Assembly (NCBI GenBank): GCA_041159865.1
Contig: JBEAXK010000139.1
Span: 1-64,000 of the forward strand
Length of the DNA: 64,000 bases
Direction of reading: 5' to 3'
From: BJGN01 sp041159865
Lineage (GTDB): Bacteria > Bacteroidota > Bacteroidia > Chitinophagales > Saprospiraceae
Shown: positions 27,447 to 34,574 of the stretch, piece after piece
Numbering within the stretch: position 1 is the stretch's first letter
Layout: each line of letters begins with the position of its first letter
Made by a program: the position numbers and the translations under genes
Notes under the pieces: generated by a model
Database searches by the model: none
The model's input: the letters and a program-made list of their open reading frames with translations, nothing else
Told to the model about the DNA's origin: nothing

Positions 27447-28724
27447 TTAAGGCGTTACCGAAACTTCTGTGAAATTATCTTCACAAAAATATTTATTGGC
27501 CATTTCTTGAATTTCAACAGGAGTAACTGTATTTATTCTCTCCATCTCGTTACCATAATCTAAATTTTCAATTCCTTCCATAGCTCTTTCTCTGATAACT
27601 TCCATAGCTTGTAAGGTTCCATCGAGTGCATTTAGTTCGGTGCCAAGCAGATAACTTCTCACCATCCTCAAAAATGAGTTTGAGACAGGCTTAATTTTTA
27701 GTTTATGGATTTCTTTAAAAATTTCAATTCTGGTAGGTTGTAGGTATTCAGGGGACATTTCCGCATTTATCCATAAGGAACCAACATCAGGATAGGTATC
27801 GAGATTGGACTGAATGTGATAGGTATATCCTAGTTTTTCGCGTATACTGGTCATCAAACGGGATCCAAAAAAGCCTCCAAGGATGGTATTTAATACCAGC
27901 AAGACAGGGTAATCCTCATGTTGTCTGATTCCCGTCAAATATCCAATATGCAAGGAAGACTGTAAAGTGCCTGGCAGTTTTATTTCTGTTTGACCGAAAG
28001 TCGGGCTTACCTTGGGTATCATTGGCTGGATGCGATTCTCTTTACCCAGATATAACTGCCCAATTGTTTTATTTAAAGCTTGTAAAAATTGATGGGGTAT
28101 ATTTCCCGATAAAAAACAACTGCACATTGAGGGGCAAAACCAATCGGAATGATGTTTCAGAAGGTCTTCTCGTTGAAGGTTTTCAAAAATAGCTTGACTG
28201 GAATTCCAACCAAAGGGATGATTTTCACCAAGTAAAATCTCGGTAAATGCTCTGTAGCCAACTACGTCAGGTTTAGTTAACTCAACTTTTAATCTTGTCC
28301 TGTTTCTTTGGACAAATGCATGAATTTCCGACTCTGGAAAAGTTGGATTTTCAAGAATTTCTGCTAAATATGGTAAAGCTTGGCTGGCAAACCGGCTCAG
28401 GCCCAACCAAGAAAAATGGGAATAATCAAGTTGTACTGGAGCTTCCCAGGAGCTTCCCAGTGTATCCATTTTTTCAGCAAATTCTTTACCTGAAAATTGT
28501 ATGCTCCCTTCTTTTAGCATTGAAGCTGTAGCCCTAGCTGCCAATCGTTTATGTTCGTGCTGTCTGCCTACTTTAAAACAAATATCTAAACGTAAAGCTT
28601 CTGTTTCTGCGCCATGCAAAAAAGTCACAGGAATACCGTTATCTAAATATATTTTTTCACATTGGGGAAGCTTTATCCCTGTAATTGTGCTGACTCGAGG
28701 CGACCTCGTTCTGTTTAAACTCAT
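27447..28724 (-). CDS. M16-family peptidase homologue lacking the HxxEH metal motif
   Basis: A 425-residue insulinase/processing-peptidase fold protein. The N-terminal domain follows the family pattern, but the place of the zinc-binding HxxEH reads HKRLAARATASMLKEGS, so the metal ligands are absent. The C-terminal domain keeps the R/Y-type block GGFFGSRLMTSIREKLGYTYHI. This corresponds to the non-catalytic half of two-subunit M16 enzymes. There is no catalytic M16 partner next to it in this window, and no signal peptide is seen. A minus-strand TAACTTTG lies at 28744-28751, 20 bases before the start. It may act as a scaffold or with a partner encoded elsewhere. Confidence 0.82.
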   Translation of the reverse strand: MSLNRTRSPRVSTITGIKLPQCEKIYLDNGIPVTFLHGAETEALRLDICFKVGRQHEHKRLAARATASMLKEGSIQFSGKEFAEKMDTLGSSWEAPVQLDYSHFSWLGLSRFASQALPYLAEILENPTFPESEIHAFVQRNRTRLKVELTKPDVVGYRAFTEILLGENHPFGWNSSQAIFENLQREDLLKHHSDWFCPSMCSCFLSGNIPHQFLQALNKTIGQLYLGKENRIQPMIPKVSPTFGQTEIKLPGTLQSSLHIGYLTGIRQHEDYPVLLVLNTILGGFFGSRLMTSIREKLGYTYHIQSNLDTYPDVGSLWINAEMSPEYLQPTRIEIFKEIHKLKIKPVSNSFLRMVRSYLLGTELNALDGTLQAMEVIRERAMEGIENLDYGNEMERINTVTPVEIQEMANKYFCEDNFTEVSVTP

Positions 28725-28743
28725 TCCTGACGATTATTTTCCT

Positions 28744-28751
28744 CAAAGTTA
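28744..28751 (-). promoter_or_regulatory. Candidate -7 element of the M16 gene
   Basis: TAACTTTG on the minus strand, matching TAnnTTTG, 20 bases before the ATG at 28724. No -33 TTTG is evident. Confidence 0.3.
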
Positions 28752-28837
28752 ACAGGGATTATATAAGTTATCATGAGGTGAAGAAAAAAGTTATGATTAC
28801 CATAAATTTTGGCTATTTTTACACCAAAGAAAATAAA

Positions 28838-29953
28838 ATGAAATTTAGTATATCTTCCTCTGAGTTACTTAAGCAATTACAAATTGCCGTTGGTACCATT
28901 TCCTCGAATCCTTCTTCCGCAATCATGGAAGGATTTTTATTTTCCATTCAGGATAGCGTCCTGACTATCTCAGCTACGGACAATGAAACGGCTATTTCTA
29001 CCGAAATGGATGTAATGGCCGATTTTAATGGGAAAGTGGCTATTCCAGGGAAAATATTGATGGATACCCTAAAGGCACTTCCTTCTCAACCTATTACTTT
29101 TCAAATAGATGATAAAAGTTTTGCTATCGAAATTACTTCTGCTTACGGTAAATATAAATTAGCAGGTGAAAATGGGGCCGATTTTCCTGCTATTCCAGTA
29201 CCCGATGAAGTAGAAGCAGTTAGCCTTTCTGGTCTTGCCTTGCTTCAAGGTATTTCTAAAACTATTTTTGCTACCAGTACAGATGATTTGCGTCCAGCAA
29301 TGATGGGGGTTTATTTTCAAATAGATCCAAATAAAATTTCTATGGTTGCAACAGATGCTCATAAATTGGTTCGATATGTTTGCACTGATATTACAAGCGC
29401 CGTCTCTTCTTCCTTCATTATGCCCAAAAAGGCATTAAATCTTTTGAAAACGGTCGTCCCTTCTGATGCAGAAGTCACCCTTTCCTTTAATAAAAGTTAC
29501 GCCTTTTTTACCTTTAATAAAATAAAAATGGTATGTCGTCTTATCGACAATAAATACCCTGATTATAATGCCGTTATCCCTGTAGATAATCCATTGCGTG
29601 TTCAAATTTCAAGAAATGATTTTCAGAATTCATTGAAACGAATTGCAATTTATGCAAATAAAACAACGAATCAGGTTGTACTAAATATCACAAAAGGAAG
29701 TATGACAGTTTCGGCTCAGGACCTCGATTTTTCTAATGAAGCGACTGAACAACTGCCTTGTAACTATGATGGTTCTCCCTTAGTAATTGCTTTTAATGCT
29801 AAATTTATGGCAGAAATGTTAGGCGTTCTTGACTCAGACGAGGTATTGATGGAATTATCAACTCCTTCAAGAGCTGGATTGATGTTTCCTTCCGAGCAAA
29901 AAGAGGGAACAGATATTCTAATGCTCGTTATGCCGGTGATGTTGAGTAACTAA
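28838..29953 (+). CDS. dnaN: DNA polymerase III beta sliding clamp
   Basis: Ring-shaped processivity clamp for replication. From the ATG at 28838 the product has 371 residues and begins MKFSISSSELLKQLQ, the typical clamp start; an in-frame ATG 20 codons earlier gives an atypical extension. Three clamp domains are visible, with TDDLRPAMMGV near the middle and the C-terminal MLVMPVML that forms the partner-binding pocket. It is not next to dnaA or recF. Its stop overlaps the start of a lipoprotein gene (TAATG), forming a run dnaN-lipoprotein-nadD-porZ. Confidence 0.97.
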   Translation: MKFSISSSELLKQLQIAVGTISSNPSSAIMEGFLFSIQDSVLTISATDNETAISTEMDVMADFNGKVAIPGKILMDTLKALPSQPITFQIDDKSFAIEITSAYGKYKLAGENGADFPAIPVPDEVEAVSLSGLALLQGISKTIFATSTDDLRPAMMGVYFQIDPNKISMVATDAHKLVRYVCTDITSAVSSSFIMPKKALNLLKTVVPSDAEVTLSFNKSYAFFTFNKIKMVCRLIDNKYPDYNAVIPVDNPLRVQISRNDFQNSLKRIAIYANKTTNQVVLNITKGSMTVSAQDLDFSNEATEQLPCNYDGSPLVIAFNAKFMAEMLGVLDSDEVLMELSTPSRAGLMFPSEQKEGTDILMLVMPVMLSN

Positions 29954-30450
29954 TGAAACAAACATTAAAAAAATATGGTGCAGTTTTCCTAATGGTTTGT
30001 ATCCTTTTTAATTGCGAAAAATACAAAAATGAAACAGGTAACCAAATTGTAAAGCCGTTAATGGCCCCAGAAGATTTTATAAGACAATACCAGAAATGGT
30101 TAGATGTTAATGATTTTGAAAAGGCTGCAGAAAATGCAACGAGGGAGGAAAAATTAAGGCTTGAAAATTTAAAAAAATTTGTTTTTAAAACCCAGGAAAC
30201 CCTCGATTCATCGCTTTTGCAAACTACTGTTCTGGATGTTAATTGTTTGCCCAAAGATGAACATACCATTTGTGCCTGTAGAATGAAAGATCAATTCGAA
30301 GTTTATGACATTACCTTTTATTTAAAAAAATTAAATAAAAGATGGTTAATGGACGCTCCACCTGAAGAAGCCCAGATTTATCAGGATGAAGAGCTCCAAA
30401 AAATAATTGATAGTATTTTTCAAACCATGGAAAATAAATTCCAGCAATGA
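29953..30450 (+). CDS. Small lipoprotein, DUF4878-like
   Basis: A 165-residue exported lipoprotein: charged start, hydrophobic stretch and lipobox Ile-Leu-Phe-Asn-Cys with the lipidated Cys near residue 21. The mature part has the pattern of DUF4878-like proteins, which are small NTF2-like folds (WLDVNDFEKAAENAT, later VYDITFYLKKLNKRWLMD). It is translationally coupled to dnaN by a TAATG overlap and lies 9 bases before nadD. Function unknown; the link with dnaN may only be shared transcription. Confidence 0.75.
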   Translation: MKQTLKKYGAVFLMVCILFNCEKYKNETGNQIVKPLMAPEDFIRQYQKWLDVNDFEKAAENATREEKLRLENLKKFVFKTQETLDSSLLQTTVLDVNCLPKDEHTICACRMKDQFEVYDITFYLKKLNKRWLMDAPPEEAQIYQDEELQKIIDSIFQTMENKFQQ

Positions 30451-30459
30451 CAGAAACCT

Positions 30460-31041
30460 ATGAAAATTGGCCTTTTCTTTGGTTCTTTCAACCCAATACA
30501 TAACGGGCATCTGGTGATAGCTGAATTTATGGCTTCTCAAACTGATCTGGAGGAGGTTTGGTTTGTAGTTTCCCCCCATAATCCATTGAAAAATAAAAAA
30601 TCATTGGCAAATGATTATGATCGTTTAGCTTGGGTCCAGGATGCCGTTGCAGATAATCTAAAATTAAAAGCTTCTTCGATAGAATTTAATCTTCCCCAAC
30701 CTTCATTTACAATCGTTACTTTAACCGTACTGAAAGAAAAATTTCCAGACAAACAATTTCACCTTATTATGGGAGGAGATTCTTTAATCAGCTTGCCAAA
30801 ATGGAAAAATGCAGACATTCTCATGAGAGATTTTCCAATTTATGTCTATACCAGACCGGAATATGATACTGCGCCTTTTGAAAATAATCCAAGTATAAAG
30901 ATTTTTAAAGAGGTGCCTCAAATGAATATTTCCGCAAGTTATATCAGAAATTGCCTTAGGGAAAATCTTTCCATTCGTTACCTTGTCCCCGATGTTGTAT
31001 TTAATGCCATTTCACTTTCATCCAATTTCAAGCATCTTTAG
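30460..31041 (+). CDS. nadD: Nicotinate-nucleotide adenylyltransferase
   Basis: Adenylates nicotinate mononucleotide in NAD synthesis. A 193-residue product of normal length with the nucleotidyltransferase loop GSFNPIHNGHL (TxGH-type His pair, residues 8-18) and the C-terminal ISASYIR motif that binds the NTP phosphates. It is part of the close run from dnaN to porZ. Confidence 0.95.
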   Translation: MKIGLFFGSFNPIHNGHLVIAEFMASQTDLEEVWFVVSPHNPLKNKKSLANDYDRLAWVQDAVADNLKLKASSIEFNLPQPSFTIVTLTVLKEKFPDKQFHLIMGGDSLISLPKWKNADILMRDFPIYVYTRPEYDTAPFENNPSIKIFKEVPQMNISASYIRNCLRENLSIRYLVPDVVFNAISLSSNFKHL

Positions 31042-31045
31042 TCCT

Positions 31046-33427
31046 ATGAAACTTGTCGCTCCTCTTTCAATATATTTATTTTTTAGCTTAGGTGTATTCC
31101 ATACTCTGTTGGGCCAGGACACCTCCAGATTAAAAATATCAGATTGGCAAAGTTTATTCCCCCTTCGTCAGGGTCAGTTTGTTACCCAAAGTGAAAATAA
31201 AATATTTTATATCGCTTCACAGTCAATTATTTCCATTGATAAGGTTGATTTTACAATAGAACAATTTGATAAATCGCGCGGGTTAAGTGATGTAAAGTTG
31301 AAATATATTCAGTTTAATAAAGGAAGAAAGGAGTTAATTATAGCATATACGGATGGAGTCATTGATATCATGGATCAAAATGGAAAGGTATATAGCCTTC
31401 CTCAAATAAGAAATTTCAAAAATATTACTGGAGATAAATCGATTAATCAACTTTATTTAGCATCGGCTGATTTATTATTATTGGCTACTCAATATGGAAT
31501 TTCAGCGATAAATCTTAAAAAAAGAGAATTTTCATTTTCAGTATTTACGGGACTGCCCGTTAAAAATATAATCTCCTTTAAGGGTAGTTTTTACGCTGCT
31601 ACGGAAAAGGGTATATTTAAAATTGAATCAAATCATGCTAATCCTGAAAATTTTAATAATTGGCGTTTATTATCAATTGTAGATGGTTTTCCTTTAGGTA
31701 ATTGCACTGCATTAGGTGTTTTTAAAGAGTTTTTGTATTTCAATGCGGGAAAAAGCTTGTATAAACATGCAGGGAATAATCAGGCAGCATTAGCCGTTTA
31801 TACATATAGTCACGCCAATCTTTTATATCTGAATGGAGAGGGAACCCAATTATTAGCAGGTTATAGATGCTCAGATAATTCTTGTAATCAAGATGAGATT
31901 TTAGTTATTCAAGAAGGGAGTTCACCTGCAAGAATACCAGGTAATTGTATTGGCAGGTTGCAAAATGTTTTACAGGAGGAAAATGGAAGAGTTTGGTTTG
32001 GTGATGAATACCAGGATTTCAGATATATGGATAAAATTACGGATCCCCAGTGTAAAAGATTTTCATTAAATTCTCCTTTTTCCCCTCTGTCAAGATGGTT
32101 AACTATTTCTCCTGAGGGAGTTCTTTGGCTCGCATCCGGTGGTGTAACTCAAAATTTTGGATATAGATTTCTGGATCACGGATTTGCTTCTCTAAAAGAG
32201 GGTACGTGGCGAATTTATAATAGATTTAATACTCCGGCAATGCTCGGAGAAAATGTAAATTCCCCCGATGACGATGTATATGACATCATCACTTTGGCGA
32301 TACATCCTACCAATGGAAAAATTTATGCAGGTTCTTTTTTGGAAGGATTATTGCAAATTGACGGGGAAAAGATTATTAGGTTCGACGAAAAAAATTCTTC
32401 CTTAAATAATACAGTGGGCGATGCCATTCGCACCAGAGTAAGTGGACTGGCATTTGACAAAGATAAAAATTTATGGATTGCCAATCACCTGGCAGAAAAA
32501 CCCATTTCTGTATTAACGGATAAAGGGGATTGGCAGTCTTTCAAACCCAATTGTGCAGAAACACAACTTCACCAGCTGGGTATAGATGGCAGTGGTTATA
32601 AATGGTTTGTTTCTTCCTCTTCATCTAATGGTGCACTGGTTTTTGATGCCGGAGATTTAAAAAATCCTTCAGATGACAGATGCAGGTTAATAAATACAAA
32701 TACGACACGATTACCAACTAATCAGGTTAATTGTCTGGCTACTGACAGAGAAGGATACGTTTGGTTGGGTACCTCAAAAGGTATTATCATTTTTGAATGT
32801 GGAGCAAGTATTTTTGATAATAATTGTAAAGGAGAATTGCGCATTGTAGAACAAGATGGATTTTTAGATTATCTTTTATCTACAGAAGAAATATTATCTA
32901 TTGCTGTTGATGGCGGAAACAGAAAATGGATTGGAACAAAAAATGGATTATTTATACTTTCGGCAGATGGGCGTAAAACAATAGGTCGGTTTAACACTTT
33001 AAATTCTCCTTTGCCTGGTAATTCCGTTCAGGCAATAGCCATTGACGGGAAAAGTGGAAAAGCTTACATTGGGACAGAAAACGGATTAGTGGTATTACAA
33101 AGTGAGGCCATTGAGGCTAAAATATTCCATTTAGGAAAGAAAATAGAAATTTATCCGAATCCGGTTCCTCCCACCTTTTCCGGGCCTGTAGCTATTAAAG
33201 GATTAGCCAGAGATGCTATTGTTAAAATTTCAGATATGAACGGAAAATTAGTTTTTGAAACAAAAGCTGTTGGAGGGCAAGCATTGTGGTATGGAAGAGA
33301 TTTTCAAGATAATTATGTGAAATCGGGTGTTTATTTAGTTTTTAGCACTACAAATCCAGCGTTAACAGGATTTAGTAATCCTGATACTGCCGTGGGTAAG
33401 ATTGTATGGATCGGCAGAGAAGAATAA
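31046..33427 (+). CDS. PorZ-like beta-propeller protein of type IX secretion
   Basis: A 793-residue exported protein, ATG chosen at 31046, 4 bases after nadD, because it starts a clean signal peptide (LVAPLSIYLFFSLGVFHTLLGQ); an upstream in-frame ATG would overlap nadD. The mature start WQSLFPLRQGQFV with IYIASQS-like repeats, GLSDVKLKYIQF and IIAYTDGVIDI matches the PorZ N-terminal propeller. A second propeller with two-component-regulator-type repeats follows (DREGYVWLGTSKGI, DGGNRKWIGTKNGL). The C-terminal 90 residues are a T9SS sorting-type domain (IEIYPNPVPP). PorZ belongs to the surface attachment complex that processes cargo in T9SS. This fits the cargo proteins at 4544 and 34575. Confidence 0.82.
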   Translation: MKLVAPLSIYLFFSLGVFHTLLGQDTSRLKISDWQSLFPLRQGQFVTQSENKIFYIASQSIISIDKVDFTIEQFDKSRGLSDVKLKYIQFNKGRKELIIAYTDGVIDIMDQNGKVYSLPQIRNFKNITGDKSINQLYLASADLLLLATQYGISAINLKKREFSFSVFTGLPVKNIISFKGSFYAATEKGIFKIESNHANPENFNNWRLLSIVDGFPLGNCTALGVFKEFLYFNAGKSLYKHAGNNQAALAVYTYSHANLLYLNGEGTQLLAGYRCSDNSCNQDEILVIQEGSSPARIPGNCIGRLQNVLQEENGRVWFGDEYQDFRYMDKITDPQCKRFSLNSPFSPLSRWLTISPEGVLWLASGGVTQNFGYRFLDHGFASLKEGTWRIYNRFNTPAMLGENVNSPDDDVYDIITLAIHPTNGKIYAGSFLEGLLQIDGEKIIRFDEKNSSLNNTVGDAIRTRVSGLAFDKDKNLWIANHLAEKPISVLTDKGDWQSFKPNCAETQLHQLGIDGSGYKWFVSSSSSNGALVFDAGDLKNPSDDRCRLINTNTTRLPTNQVNCLATDREGYVWLGTSKGIIIFECGASIFDNNCKGELRIVEQDGFLDYLLSTEEILSIAVDGGNRKWIGTKNGLFILSADGRKTIGRFNTLNSPLPGNSVQAIAIDGKSGKAYIGTENGLVVLQSEAIEAKIFHLGKKIEIYPNPVPPTFSGPVAIKGLARDAIVKISDMNGKLVFETKAVGGQALWYGRDFQDNYVKSGVYLVFSTTNPALTGFSNPDTAVGKIVWIGREE

Positions 33428-33433
33428 TCATAC

Positions 33434-34567
33434 TTATAAAACAGATGAATGGATGATTTCTTCATAATAGGCTTCATAAATAGGGAGTACATTGTTAATG
33501 TCAAATCTTTTTGCCTGTGCGAGTGCATTACTTCTGAATTCAGCTAAGGTATCTTCATTAGAGAGAATAGAGATGGCATTTTTAGCCATATCTTCTACAT
33601 CACCAATTTCACTTACGTAACCCGTTACCCCATTTATATTTACTTCTGGAATACCACCCGCATTTGTTGAAATGACAGGTACTTCACAAGCCATAGCTTC
33701 CAGTGCTGCTAATCCGAAAGCTTCTTTTTCTGAGGTTAACAGGAAAAGGTCAGCAACAGCCATTAATTCCTCCACAGCATCCTGTTTTCCTAAAAATCGG
33801 ATATGTTCTCCCAGTCCCAGGCTTCTGGAATAAGATTCGGCATTCCATCTTTCAGGCCCGTCCCCGATAAGCAATAATTTACTGGCTATTTTTTCCTTTA
33901 CTTTTGAAAATACAGTAATAACATCCTCTACTCTTTTAACCTTTCTAAAGTTACTTACATGAATGAGAATTCTTTCATTGTCCATGGCAATGGCCTTCCG
34001 GAAATGCTCTTTATTACTTCGTTTAAATCTTTCAAAGTCAATAAAATTGGGAATAACTTCAATATTTTTTTTAATATTAAAGTAAGCGTGGGTTTGTTGT
34101 TTAAGATTTTCGGAGACGGCTGTTACACCGTCTGACTTATTGATGGAAAATTCAATAACAGGCTTGAAAGCACTATTATTACCTACCAGGGTTATATCAG
34201 TTCCATGCAGTGTTGTGATAACTGGAACATAGCGACCTTCACTCAGGAGTATTTTTTTTGCCATGTATGCAACTGCTGCATGAGGTATGGCATAATGAAC
34301 ATGAAGGAGGTCAAGATTTTCGAATCTCACTACATCCACCATTTTACCAGCCAGTGCTGTTTCGTAAGGGGGGAATTCAAATAATGGATAATCGGATGTA
34401 TCTACTTCATGGTAGAAAACATTTTCTTGAAAATGACCAAGCCTTGCAGGCCTTCTATAGGTGATGAAATGGATTTGATGCCCCTTACGGGCCAAACCGA
34501 GACCTAACTCAGTAGCAATAACGCCACTTCCCCCGTATGTTGGGTAACAAACAATTCCTATTTTCAT
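33434..34567 (-). CDS. bshA: N-acetyl-alpha-D-glucosaminyl L-malate synthase
   Basis: First enzyme of bacillithiol synthesis; it joins UDP-GlcNAc and L-malate. A 377-residue GT4 glycosyltransferase starting MKIGIVCYPTYGGSGVIATELG, with HVHYAIPHA and the C-terminal nucleotide-sugar motif SEKEAFGLAALEAMACEVPV. I chose the ATG at 34567; the longer frame overlaps the upstream gene and adds non-conserved residues. BshB and BshC are not in the window. It lies 7 bases after the large T9SS cargo gene on the same strand and converges with porZ-like with 6 bases between. Confidence 0.93.
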   Translation of the reverse strand: MKIGIVCYPTYGGSGVIATELGLGLARKGHQIHFITYRRPARLGHFQENVFYHEVDTSDYPLFEFPPYETALAGKMVDVVRFENLDLLHVHYAIPHAAVAYMAKKILLSEGRYVPVITTLHGTDITLVGNNSAFKPVIEFSINKSDGVTAVSENLKQQTHAYFNIKKNIEVIPNFIDFERFKRSNKEHFRKAIAMDNERILIHVSNFRKVKRVEDVITVFSKVKEKIASKLLLIGDGPERWNAESYSRSLGLGEHIRFLGKQDAVEELMAVADLFLLTSEKEAFGLAALEAMACEVPVISTNAGGIPEVNINGVTGYVSEIGDVEDMAKNAISILSNEDTLAEFRSNALAQAKRFDINNVLPIYEAYYEEIIHSSVL

Positions 34568-34574
34568 GCTGCCT

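Noticed and set aside
28751..28838. Replication origin near dnaN
   Set aside because: I see no DnaA boxes (TTATnCACA) in the gap before dnaN, and dnaA is not adjacent.
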